Shown: one piece after another, positions 38,801-52,410 of the stretch
How positions within the stretch are numbered: the first letter of the stretch is position 1
How the letters are laid out: every line of letters begins with the position of its first letter
From: Prochilodus magdalenae
Lineage: Eukaryota; Chordata; Actinopteri; Characiformes; Prochilodontidae
Direction: 5' to 3'
Length of the DNA stretch: 64,000 nt
NCBI GenBank assembly: GCA_024036415.1
Contig: JAMWET010001645.1
Location: 1-64,000 of the forward strand
Notes under the pieces: model-generated
What the model was told of the DNA's origin: nothing
The model's input: the letters and a program-made list of their open reading frames with translations, nothing else
Databases searched by the model: none
Translations under genes and position numbers: made by a program

Positions 38801-41200
38801 GTATCTAGATATAAATGTGCAAGTGCCTTGGTACAATAGAGTGTTATTCTCTGCTATGATTTGTTATAGGTGGACTAAATTATGGGAATTTGTGTTACAG
38901 TCTGATGAAACACAATGCATAGGTTGCAGATCTGAACCCTTTCAGCACTCTGAACACTCTTGTTCAGTGACTCTGTAGTGGCAGTGACCAAATGATGATT
39001 CATGATTTAATGCTGGGAAAACGTGAGTCATTGGCACTCACTGCTTTGACTTTGTGCGGTCCTACCAGTAAACTGCTGATTTTGTGCAGTCTTACCAGTA
39101 CACCGGTGATTTGCTTCATTGGTATGTAGAAAAGGAGGTGGAGGAGGAGCAGGCCTATAAACTGAGTTTAGCACAAAGGAATGCACGTTTAAAGAGGTGC
39201 ACAATCATGGTAGATCAAGACTAACCTAGCCCTGTTGCACTGCATCGAAAATAAGAATTTTTCTTTTTGCAATACTCATTTCCCCCCGTTTTACGACCAG
39301 CTATGTAAATGTGATCTCTCTTGTATCTCTAGGCTAAATTCTGCCAAAAAATGTATTACCAAATCATTGCTAATTCCCTGTGATATCCCTCTGAGTTGAT
39401 CTAAACCTCTGTTCTGTTCTGCTTGTGGTCAGTTGCTTTGTCGTGCTTTAAAGAGCACTGGCGAGAACGTGTTTTCCAGTATGCCTCCATCTGCTGGACG
39501 CACCGAATCATGAAGACTTGCTTGGGCGGTTGAGTGTTTCTTGTTAGCACATTACCAGTCAGCTTTTTCCACACAGGCCACCAAGACATGGTTATAGGGA
39601 TCTGTTTCAAAATACTGAACACTGATTTTAATTGACTTATATTGCACAATGAAAAAAATACCATATCGTCACTGTCCAAAGAAAAACAAGTATCTCCAAA
39701 ATAGCAACTTTACAGGAGAGGCCAAAAACCTAATTTAATTTTAATGTAAGTCAATGGAACCAGACGTTTTACCAAGAACTTTTGGGACATTTCAATTGGT
39801 CCATTCATTATGCAAATCTCACAATGTGTAAATAGGAGCTGCTGTTTTCAAATGCATAAAGTAGCTCAAGGTAAATAGGGACAAAATATGGGATAGATAC
39901 ATGTTTTTTTCATTGGAGCCAGCGACTTCAAGGTCGATATACAATTTTAGCACTTATTATAGATTTCAATTGATCCCTTAAAATCTAGCTTTTGTACACT
40001 TTATATCACAAGTGTTTAGGTTGCAAACTCTTCCATCTTATAAGTAACTGTATTTGTATACTGATCAATAAATGTAACAAATGAATTCATATGAATTTAC
40101 TAATTCAGTTGAACTGTTTTTAATGGTTCTCTTTAAGCTCTAAAATGCTAGATGTTTGCATACAATGCAATTTACTGTACATACAATGATTTAATATTGT
40201 AACAGTATAAAGGCAGTGTTCATTCTAATGTTATATATCGTTACTAAAGTCTGTATTACTTTGTAATGTCCTATAACCACTTTTTATCGAATGTTTGTGA
40301 AATGCTTATGTGTTACCTAAATAAATAGTACATTGGTAGGTCATGCATTACGACTGCTGTACATGGTTGTTTAAGACCTACAGGCAGAGTTCTGACCTCT
40401 ACTATATGGAGATCTGAAATTATATAACAGGACCTGGTGTGGAGACTTTAAGGAAATGAAAGCTACACTAAAAAACAAAACGTTTAAATCTTCTCTATGA
40501 AGGAGAAGCATATACAAACATGTTAAAGCAAGTTAAAGAAGCACATGCAAGAGGGTTGTATATGCGTCTTTAATGCGAAGGGGTTCCAGCATCCATTTCC
40601 AGTGCTATGTAGGTCCCTGTTGGCTTAGAGTGCACCACAGACTGTTGTTGCTTACTACTTCTTTTGATCACCAACAGAGGGTGCTAACATCTCTACACTG
40701 GTCTCTTATCCTGACTTATAAACATGTCAGAAAGTGCATTAGTAAACGTGTTGAACATGAGTAAAAGTGTTGAAAGTATATGGTGCAATTTTTACTTTAA
40801 ACCTTTACAGTATGGACTTCCAGAAAAGAATGGGAGGGTGGAGGGTGGGAAGAGTTGTTCTTTGCAGTAAAGAAAAAAGTGAAAGGAGTAACAAAGCTTT
40901 AATTGTACATACAGTCTATCTGTCTATCAATAAAAACAGAATAAGCATAAGAAAGTATTTGGCACGTGTATTAAAACACTGAACATGTTTCAGCAAAGAC
41001 GTATGGGAAAAGCCTGTTGAGAACTCAGGTGTGCATGAACACTCAAAAGACAGCAGACTCAAAATAACACCCTAACAAGATAAGATTGGACCCACCCACC
41101 AAAGGTCAAAATTCAAAGAACAGGATCTACAGACAGATCATGTGGTAAATAGAAAGACATTCTACTTTTTTACAGTGTAATTAATCTTAGCAAGAGCTCA
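35867..41200. other. Intergenic DNA, no gene recognised
   Basis: Separates the SERTA pair from the immune-type cluster. It holds a repeat at 38,340-38,530 matching 5770-5930, short hAT-like words near 36,500, and unremarkable AT-rich DNA. Small ORFs lack family signatures or splice support. Confidence 0.45.
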
Positions 41201-41202
41201 GA

Positions 41203-41226
41203 ACTTTTACTTTCACTTTTACTCTC
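41203..41226 (-). promoter_or_regulatory. ISRE/IRF-element-like motif upstream of the TRIM gene
   Basis: On the minus strand it reads GAGTAAAAGTGAAAGTAAAA, three tandem hexamers of the GAAANN/AAGTGA type bound by interferon regulatory factors. One hexamer is perfect (GTGAAA) and the others have A for G. It lies about 140 bases before the start codon of the finTRIM-like gene, a position expected for an interferon-inducible promoter. Functional use is inferred. Confidence 0.5.
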
Positions 41227-41365
41227 ACAGGAATGTATGCAGCCCTGTGTCGTTAGAACCAGGAAATATTTCAGAGGACGCAACGGCAGGCAAACAGAAA
41301 GCAGCTTTAGCGAGGTAACAGGAGCCTTTAGGGAAAGCTCTTGTTTTGTGCGTGCCGGGAGGAAA

Positions 41366-44300
41366 ATGGCGGAGTCCGTGGTCAGAGATCTGGATCAATA
41401 CAACTGCTCGATATGTCTCGATCTGATGAAGAATCCAGTGACTATACCCTGTGGACACAGCTACTGTATGTCCTGCATCAACAGCTACTGGGATATGAAC
41501 AACACAAAGAGCAATAACTGCCCTCAGTGTAGGGAGAACTTTGGTTCAAGGCCTGTTCTTAACAAAAACACAATGCTTGCTGAAATAATGGAGAACCTGA
41601 GGGGCATAAAGTCTAAGGGAGCTTCACCTGATGAAACCGAAGTCGAAGTCGAAGCCAAAGCCGGAGAGGTAGAATGTGATTTCTGCACTGGAGGAAAGGT
41701 CAGAGCTATTAAATCTTGTTTGGAGTGTCGAGCTTCTTACTGTGAAACACATCTCCAACCTCACTACGACTTTCCTGCCCTTATGAGACACAAGCTGGTT
41801 AATCCCACCATAATGCTAACGTGTCAGAAGCATGACAAGCTGCTGGAGGTGTTCTGTCAAACTGACCAACAGTGCATCTGTATACTGTGTCTAATGGATG
41901 ATCATAAAGGACATGACACTGTTTCGTGTGCAAAAGAGCGGGAAGAGAAACAAGTAAGACCTTTTCTTTTTCAGAGTTCTCGTGTCTGCTTCTTTATATT
42001 GGTTGGTATAGTGTTGTGGGTTACACCTCTGGCCTCCATGCTATAGAGTGGGGTTCAATTCCCCCACCTGGGCAACCATCCTACACTACACCAATAAGAG
42101 TCCTTGGGCAAGACTCCTAATAATACTATAACCTACCTGTGTGAATGTAAACTGTAAGTCGCTCTGATTAAAAGCGTCTGCCAAATGCACATGTATATGA
42201 ATGATCTTTTTAGAGAAAGTTGTCAGTTTGGTGGTAGTCAGTACATAGACCTGGACACATGGAGCCCAAGACAAAACATAGACTTTGTAGTGGTCAAGTC
42301 AGAGTCAAGACCATTCATGTGTAGTTTATAGTACATTCATAACACATGAAATATAATATATTTATATTATATATTTTTTACAGTATTTACAGTTAATTTT
42401 TTAAATACAACATTAAATAATATGAAACTTAAAATATAATGAATTATTATATTGTAGCATTTGCATAGATTTAGAAGGCATGGGAAACATTGTACATGTG
42501 AGCAAATGCTCTTCTATTAGAACAGGCAGCATGGGAGAATCCCCGTTCAGCACTGCTCAAGCATGGGACATAGTGGTCACCATCAGTCTTATATTTTTAT
42601 GACACAACAAATATACAAGTTGGGAACATAGAATGTCTGTATTATCATGAGTGTGGCGCTACCTGTGAGCCCCCCAAGTGGCCAGTGGTGAGACGGCAAA
42701 GTATTATAGTCTTGATTCAACTTTGCATTAAAACTTTTGGAGGTCGCCATTGGGTCAACAACGAGTCAACAATGTACATCTGTGTTTGTTATGGACAGAA
42801 TCAATCTGATCCTACATGGTAGCATGTACGGTACTGCTACATCAGGTGCAGTTGGGTTCAAAATAACCATCACTGGCTTACTGGTCAGAAACGGGCAGCC
42901 AATGAAAACTCAGAGAAGGGGGAATTCAACTCTGGTCCTGGGGTGCCAGTGTTCTGGAGAGGTGGGTGTGTTTAAGCAACAGAATAACTAAACTGTGCCA
43001 GACACCAGACCTCTAAAACCAGACTTGAAGACCCCTTGGCTAGACCTCTTGGCTACAGGACGACTAATAAAAATTGTGTATGAACAAAAACAGGCTAAAA
43101 GCTTCCTATAGCTGTTTACATATAGTTGTATGTGTTCTCTGTAGAGGATGTGTTATCTTAGTTTCGCTTCAGTGGCGTCTGATGCTGGTCCTGGATCACC
43201 CCCTGCTCTGCACATATTAGTGATTTCCTGCCCAAACTCACCCACTTCAGCTCAGCGCAGAAAGGGTTTGTTATATAGCAGGTTAGCTGGATCAGGTGAG
43301 TAGAGAAGACACTCAAGTGTGCAGGGCAGAGGGTCCTTCAGGACCAGGACTGTAAACCCATAGCTTAGTTAACCAACAAAAGACTGCCCTTGCCTGTAGC
43401 TGTCTGATGAAGTGGGCATTAAGTGTTAACGTGACTGATATGTCCACAGGTCAGACTGAAGGCTAAAAAGGGTGAATTTGAGGAGAAAAGCAAAGAAAAA
43501 GAGAAGGAGCTTCGCAAGCTGCAGAAAGTCATTGAATCTCATATGGTAAGTAAAGCAACTTCAAATAGCTGTTTAATGGAAACACTGAATCGTGTATCAG
43601 TCAGCTTTACAGTGTATTTGAGAGTTTTAAACAGTACGTCTGATCCTAAACAGGACTCTGCACATCAGGCAGTGAAGGACACTGAGAAGGCCTTTACTGA
43701 ATCTGTCGCTTTCATGAAAAAAAGATGCTCTGAGGTCATAGAGAGCATCAAAGCTCAAGAGAAAGCTGACCTGGATCAGCTTGGTGGGCTTCGTGAACAG
43801 CTGGAGCTTGAGATCGCTACGCTGAGGGGACAAGGAGATGTCCTGGACAAGCTTATACAGTCAGAGGATAACGTCTACTTCCTTCAGGTCTGCAATCATT
43901 TCTGTCGACTTTCGATTACACAGGAACTTGGTCATTTTTTACTGTCAGGCTCTTTAGGCAGATGACCTCATGACAAACAGCATAGACCTACAAAACATGT
44001 ACAAAGGCCTATACCACAGACCAGCCATCATAAACCACCTCAGTGTCAAGCTGACATAATACCTGTATAAAGTCACAGGTTTTTGCTGGTATGAAGTTGC
44101 TTTAATAACACTTTCTGGGCTGAAAGCTGGCTTTTTCTCCTGATTTTAAAAGTGTCCATTTCACATGAGATTCTTAAAATATTATACAGACATTTCATTT
44201 CTAATTAAAGATGACCCTGACCTACAGTGCAGTGTTATACAAATTTTGATCACTTGTGAAAATACAAGTAGCAATTTTGGTAACACTAATACAGGCAGAT

Positions 44301-47300
44301 ATAAACGGCAACATAATTATTATATAATTGTTAATAGTAGTTACATTACTCTTAATTACATTATGGTTACTATGACTATTTTATAAAAATATAGTTAAAC
44401 ATTCCAGTATGGTAGTAATGATTACTACTTTTTTTCATGCACTCTGGTAACTGTTTAAGTGTTACAGTTGTATCCAAATAGTTGGAAAACTCTGGTAATT
44501 GTTTTTTTTTACATGTAAATATATTCAAAGTGTGAGTATCAGAAAGCTAAATAATTATTTAACTATACAACAGACTGCAATTAATGATTATGGTCAGTTT
44601 AAAGTAAAGTTTTGAATGCCACTGAGTAAACAGTTAATAATTTATATAGTAACATTTATTATTGAATGTTGCTGCTGTCAGAACAAAGCCTTACACAGTA
44701 GTAACTTCACAGGAAAAGAAAAAAATACTTTCACTGTAATATAAATCAATGGAGTCAGTCCATTCATCATGAAAGGAGCATATAAATATGTAGTGCACCA
44801 AATAGTTACAAATGAAGTCAAAACAGAAAAGTGACAAATATCAAGATACAAGGTTTTGTTCTTACAGCAGTGATGCATACATTTGTCAAACTATTAGATC
44901 ATGATCCAGATGCTGTTTATTAGGGCCTGTTACTCAGTATCTCTCTCCACTGACAGAATTTTGAGAATATGCCCACCTCCTCTGGAGTCCAGGATTGTTC
45001 CAATCAGTCACTGGAGCTGGTCAACTCTTTTGGAAATGTCAACAAGACAGTTTCTGACTTTAAGGAGAGACTGGAGGAGTTCTGCAAACAGGAAGTAGAC
45101 AACATTTTAGAAAGTGGTAAGAAAACGATACCCGGGTCACTAAACCATTTTGAGAATGAATAAGTCTTTGAGAACTGGGTCCTTATACTTTTCTCTCTAA
45201 CAGTCTCAGATATATCAACAAAGAACTCTCCAGACCAGATCAAGATTGGGGACAAGGTTCAAGTGAAGTCTTCAGTGAAAACCCCAAAATTTAACTGGGG
45301 CTCTCACGTCACGCACATGAGCATTGGCGAGGTCAAAGGTAGAGTTTTCAGATTCCATTAGCTGTTTATTTGCTTTTAGGTTCTTTATTAGGTTTAATTC
45401 TAAGGGTTATGGAAATATGAACATCTTAACAGATCTAGGCATATTGTAACTCCCAGGGTCAATCGTTTTAATAAACCATACAACACCACCATGTCTGTGT
45501 AGACTCTGAGTACCTGTGATAACACCTGGAGCATGAAGTTATATCCTTTTACTAATCATACTGTGTATTACAAGTTTTTATTTTGGATTTTAAATTTAAA
45601 TATGATTCTGTTCACAGCTGTGCATGGCGAGACTTTACTGGTCAGCTTTCCTGGGCATAAGAACTGGAAAGGAGTCATCTCTGAGATGGAGCTAGTGACC
45701 AGTGCCATCAAATCAGGTACTTAAGACCAGAACACATGCAATATGAGATTATGTCATATTGACATAAAATGAATGACCTTGTGTGGCCATAAAAGCCCTT
45801 AAACTAAGAGATGGAAGTTTGCTCTATCTATAATAAGAAACATATTATTATTAGTGGTTTGGTTAAGATCTCTATTATTGCTGTCAGGACCACACCTTGT
45901 ATATATCGATTTTTGTGGTTTTTATTTAAGTTATTTTGATGTGTTTTGGTTGAATTTTTAATTTTTTACATTGTATGAAAATGTTATGCTGAATGGACCA
46001 ACAGAAATAATCCAGAATGATTTGGAATGAAATCCTACTGCATTAACCTGGAAGTAAAAGTTCCCCACTAAAGAACATTTTCCTCACTAAACATTAATTT
46101 GAAGTTACCCTCTGTACCAGGCTCCTGTCCCCTGGGTTCTAATGAGAGCCACAAGAGGAAGTGTGAAGGCAATGCCTGGAATGAATGCAAACTAAAAAAT
46201 ATGCATAAATTTCGTATGAAAAGTTTCTAAATCTCTTAAAAGCATTAACATTTGAATGCAACAAAATCTTACTTCATTACAGTGTTAAACAATTCTGTGT
46301 GGCATAACATTAAAATAACATTTAAAAAATTGTCAGACAAAAGACTCCGGATCGATGTTTGCAGAGTAAAAAACAAAAAACAAAGCAGATTTATTATAAA
46401 AACGCCAACTAAGCAACAATGATAAACCAGATAAAGAGTAAGAAAGAAGGTGTAGTCAGGGACAGGCACAGGTCGGACACAGGAGCAAGCAGTCAGCGAG
46501 GGCAGCCAAGTTTAAAGGGTAAGGCGAAAGAAAGGTAGATAATACAGAGCAGAGTTCAGAAACCAGATAGTAGACACAAACCGATATATGTATTAGCAAA
46601 AGGAGTACCCATTTACTATCATGGCCACCAATATTAGCTCTAAATACTGAATTATTCTAAATACTGTTCTTCACTGTTTATGAGTGTGTAATGTTGCTTT
46701 AGTGTTTTACATTGATTTAACTGCTATTGCCTTCAGTGTTGAAGTTCTTTTATACAAAATGAGTCTAATGAAGCCATTTTCAAATACCCAGTTTAAACAC
46801 TTATGACTAAATTCTTCCTTTTTTGGTGAGCTCAGGAATAATTTGAACATGTCCAAACATCTACATTCTGGCATCTGTACAAGGTTGGCAATTTATAAGA
46901 AAAGATAAAATAAGATAAGATAATCCTTTATTGATCTCACAGTGGAAAAATTTGCAATGTTACAGCAGCACAGAGGCACAGAGGAAAGAAGTGTCAGGAA
47001 ATATACAAATAATAAATAAGATCTATGTACAGAAAGTACAGAAAAATATAAATGAAATACTAAAAATTAAAATCCAGAAGACAGTATTATGCTATGCAGT
47101 TTTATTGCACATAGTAGAATAGACTAGTGTAGAAATAGACTAGTGTAAGGGAGCAGCTGTTATACACTCTGACAGTGGCCAGTCTGACAGGTTCCCTGGA
47201 AATCTCAAGACAAATGGCGACATCTTTATGGCCTGGAACAGTAGATTTCTGTACATTGTCCATCATTTTCACTGCTGTTACTGTTTTTGAGCTCCAGGCT

Positions 47301-49711
47301 ATGTCAGTTACATGTACTGGACTCTTCTTATGTAACTATGCTAATAAATTCCATTCTATGGCACCTTTAATAATGACACATTAAATTATGTACTGCTTTT
47401 TAAATAGCCCATTAAATATTCCTTTTTATACAAGCAGTAAATCAATTAAAGTTAACCTCTGTTACCATGGTAAACTCCCTATAATGCATAGCCTTTGGTG
47501 ACGTAATTTTTAAATGCTTAAATGTTTGACTTTATATGTGTTATAGGATCCTCAGCTCAGAAGACCAGTATCAAGGTTGGAGACAATGTCCGGGTGAAGC
47601 CTTCTGTTGAAACTCCAAAACACAAATGGGGAGGAGTTAGTCACCAGAGTGTGGGCAGGGTGAAATGTAAGCATGCTGTTAAGATATCAAAGATGTAAAC
47701 ATACCTACTGTATAGTGTACCACACTTTAGTCACAGGGCACTGCGCTTTGGCACTTGTGTTAATAAGCGTATTTTGGACAGCTCTCGATGGAGAAACCAT
47801 GACTGTGGACTTTCCTGAGTATTCTAGCTGGAAAGGCATAGCCTCCGAGATGGAATTGGTACCTGCTGATGATGTCTCAGGTGAAATAAGCTACTAAATA
47901 TGATGAATTTAATCAGTACCTATATCTAACCTGTGTTTAGATTTTATGTACTGAACAGTGATAATCTCATTACCTCTAAAAAGAATGAGGTGTACATTGG
48001 AGATGATCTGTTTTTTAGCAGTTTGATCAAATTCTTCACTTTCATTATATCTAAGGCTCCCTGCCTACAAACAATGGGTTCCGTACTGGAGACAAAGTGC
48101 GAGTGAAATCCACAGTCGTCACGCCTAAACACCAGTGGGGTGGTGTCACCCACAAAAGTGTTGGAGTAATTACAGGTAAGAATTTGCTTCATTCTCCTGT
48201 TTTTACTTTAGACTGGACCTGATGTAAGGTATTTTTAAATGGAGTAACAATCACAGAGGCGCATGGTCACATCAGCAGTTTAAACATGTATCAATGGCTA
48301 CTGTAGTTTTTTTCTGTGGTTACTTCCTAATTATGTTGGTAGCTAATCTAATTTGCCAGCAAGGCACGAAATACAGGGCGTTACTGGGGAAAGAGAGCGC
48401 ACAGCACTGGTCAGATTCTGGGTGGCGCTGTAGCAAATTAGTTCATCTAGTTGCACACTGCTAGTAAGGCCCTCTGTTCTGAAACTGAAGAAAGAGTATT
48501 ACAGCACTACTCGTTTTGCTTAGTTCCTCCAAAATCATCAGACCTCCTATTAGGAGCAGCTTGAATTACGTGGTATGAAGTCACTCATTTTCTAGGGCAC
48601 ATCTGTAAAACCAGTGTCATATTCGAGGTCCATGTGTCTGCAAGTTCTCTCAGGATTAGTAAGATGTAAATCTGTCCATCTTTTATCAGTTTTATTTTAT
48701 TAAGTGTGACATTAGGTGCTGATGCTCTAGGTACTGTCTGAAATTTTGTTGGTTCTTATATGCGGCCGAGTGTGAAACTTAAATCATTCACATGTCTCAT
48801 CAACTCAAACCTACCCACCAAGTTTCCTTCCTGTCGGGTGATTCCTTCTGGGTGCAGGTTTTTTCGTTGATGAGTGTATTTTTGTGTGTTTGCTGCCCCC
48901 CAGTATCAGTACGGTGTAAATCTGTCTGTATTTATCTGTTAATATAAATGTAATTAATGTAATACTAAATGTGTAATAGGGTACTGATTCTTTGAGTTTT
49001 GCCATTTAATTATATTTATTTACTTTTATAATTCTCTTTTTCTTCCCTCTATAGACATTAAGGAAGATACCGTGACCATAGACTTCCCTGAGTGTAAAGG
49101 CTGGAAGGGGGTGGTCTCAGAAATGGAGCTACTATCCAGTAAAGACACTAAAGGTGAATTCTTCAGTTACATTTAGGATACTTCAGAAAGTGTGTGTATT
49201 CATTCTTGATAGAGAATGTTAAGGTTAACTCGTGATCATTACAGCTCATTAAGAATACACAGTCAGGACTAATAAGATTTCACTCTTGGACTTTGATGTG
49301 AAGTTCTCCCTCCAACTATGTTACAGGATGCTTCAGTGTTGGCGACAGAGTCAGGGTCAAACCCTCTGTCATTTCTCCCAAACGTGGCTGGGGAAATGCC
49401 TCTCATAGTAGTGTTGGTGTGGTTACAGGTAAGAATGACCAATTATATGACTGGGAAAAATACAGTCTTTATTAAATAATTTTAGTTACTCTAAATCTGT
49501 AATGACTGTAGGGAACAATAGGTGAAGACCTTTCACCGAATGAGGGTGGATCAGCAGCTGTTCTACTGAGACATGACAAGAAATCCTTAAAGTACTATTA
49601 ATTTATATAGTGACAATTAGACTTGAATGTAAAGCCACAAATCACAGTATACAGATTTCAGGTATACTGTGATATTAATTTGAAATATTGCTTTTAATTA
49701 AACAATGATGA

Positions 49712-49755
<44 letters not shown>

Positions 49756-52312
49756 TAAATAATGCTGATAAGTCAAGACGTTGTCATTACTTTAACATGT
49801 ACCAGACATACAAAGAATTGAAATTGCGTTACTCTCCATCTCAAGGTGTGGCAAATAAACATTTAAGGATAAATAGTTTACAACTAAAACAAGAGGAAGT
49901 GTATACTGAAAGTAATAAGCAATAAACATAATTAATAAGGGCCCTGAGATAGACATAAATGCGACGATAAGACACTAAAGACCACAAGGACGATAAAGTG
50001 ACATGCGCACTAGCAGAATTAAGATGTAGTATTAAAGTGGTATGACAGTGCTGCATGCACGCGCGACATGCACGCGACATGCACACGCATGACGTTTACG
50101 CAGCGCGAGTCAAGGAAAGCTGCTAGTTGGCGTTCCAAGCACGCTTTCAAACGACGGCGGCACAAGACAAATCTCGCGAGAGCTCCCAGATCCCTGCCCC
50201 TTCCTTTACAGGTTCCTGCTGGGTCCTAATGGTCGGGAGGCTCAATTTCCAGCTAAGTCCTCGTGTTAAACAGGCCATATTAACAAACAAACAAACAAAC
50301 AAACAAACAAACAAACAAACAAACAAACAAAACACGACAAGCTGTTGAATATTTATTTACCCCAGCGTGCAAAGCTTTGAACATATCAAGTGTATTGCTA
50401 AAAATGACTAATCCTAGTTTGGTATCCAGCATTTTTATTCAGCATATTCTGATCTTTCCCCCTCTCTCTTTTCTTCTGCAGCTCTTAATGGTGAAATTGT
50501 GACTGTAGATTTTCCTGAGCAAAAATCTTGGAAGGCTATCGTTTCTGAAATGGAACTGGCTCCCAGTGCTGACTCAGGTAAGACAGACCACTATGGTGAC
50601 AGATAATAGTGGAAGTCATGGCTATAGGATAAATGGACAAAATTCCAGTCTGGAAAACAAGACTTAAGAAAATAATTCATGCCACATTGAGATCAGTTAC
50701 ACTTTAGCGCTTATCCCAATAAATATGATTTCTTTCTTTTCCAGAATTCTGCAAGTTCAAGCCTGGAGACAGAGTCCGAGTGAAAGACTCAGTTAAGACT
50801 CCAAAATACAACTGGGGATCCGTCAGCCATAAAAGTGTGGGCACGATCAAAGGCAAGTCTAGCTTTGTATAATTTTTTTTTTTTTGGTTTGGCTTTTTTC
50901 TCTATAAACTGTATTTTTACTTGAATCCTGCTACATAACACTGACATCACCATGACATGATATGAAGTTGTCATATGTTGTCATTAGTTGCTATGCAGGC
51001 AATGTCCTGTAATTATATCATCATACTTATGACATAAGCTGTGTAATACGTAAATAAAAACAATAAAAACTATATTCATCACAAACTTTGTTTCTGCAAG
51101 CAGGACAACGAAAATTTGTTGTTTATTTCACATGATACTTAGTAATGTGTGAGATATTAACAAGTTGTATAATATATATTGTAATATAATATATATTCTG
51201 CCAGAACAATGAAAATTGCAAAGCATTTCCTAAAAACAGCACTTTTAAACTTCACTGAAGTTTCAGGCAAAACTTTAAAACATAAATTTCTCATATCTAA
51301 GAAAACAATGGTTTTCTTGCAGCGCTCGAATGTTACCTGAAGTGCCTGTGGTTTGTCCTGATCCCAGACAGGCATACCAAAGTATGCTTTGCAGGCCTCG
51401 CACATCTTAGCAGATGCTTTCACAGTGCTTTTTCACTCATCTTGATAACCTCTAAAGCGAGCTCATCTTTTTGTTAAACTCCAGACCTGTATATTTTAAC
51501 TTTCCGAGGCTCATTTTGATAAAAACATACCCCACTATAATCACTACACTCACATTTATTCTCGGAGTTGGCTGCATTTTGCTCCCCAGTGTTACCCACT
51601 GCCGTTTTCTTTGGCTGAAGCAGGCTCAGAGCTGGTGAGGCTCCTGTGCATGATGGGATGCAGTACCCCACCATGATAGCTCCCCCTGTACATTAGAACA
51701 TCTGACTGGAGTAGTACACCATCCATGTATCTTCAGTACACTACAGATATTCATTTTGCTGACATACTGCAAACTGCTGTTAGGCAGATTTAGCAGGTGA
51801 GCAGTATGCCATCACAAATACAGCCAGAGACATCGCAAACAAACAGAGCAAACAAAGTGATGTATATATGGGAGTATAATGAGTCCTGGATCAGCTGCTG
51901 TTGTGTGAGAAACGACAAGAGTGGGTGGAGTCATGGTGGAGCTGGAAAAGAGATAAGAACATATCAAAGGCGGTGTGCGATACCGTGCAGGCCTGGGAGG
52001 GGGCAGTGTTTGACAACATGTGTGTTTGCACTGTCTCTGTGTTAATTTACTTGAGTTCTGAGCCGCTTTACTTTGTGCTAGGCATTCCTGGGTTTTGACT
52101 CCTGCATTTATCTCATGGTTTTTGGAATATGAATGTGCCTATGTTGTTGCCTGCCTCTGCTATTTTCTGACCTCTGCTTGTATGGACTCTGAGTAAACCT
52201 CTCTGCCCATGCAACCAGCTTTAACTCCTGCATCGCAAAGACAGTAATAATATTTTGTTGTTTTTTAATACTAAGCCAAATGTGTGTGTGTACGTAAATA
52301 TATACATACACA

Positions 52313-52410
<98 letters not shown>

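Noticed and set aside
41237..41365. Upstream ATG extending the TRIM protein by 43 residues
   Set aside because: In frame, but the extension is not TRIM-like and the family start MAES fits at 41,366.
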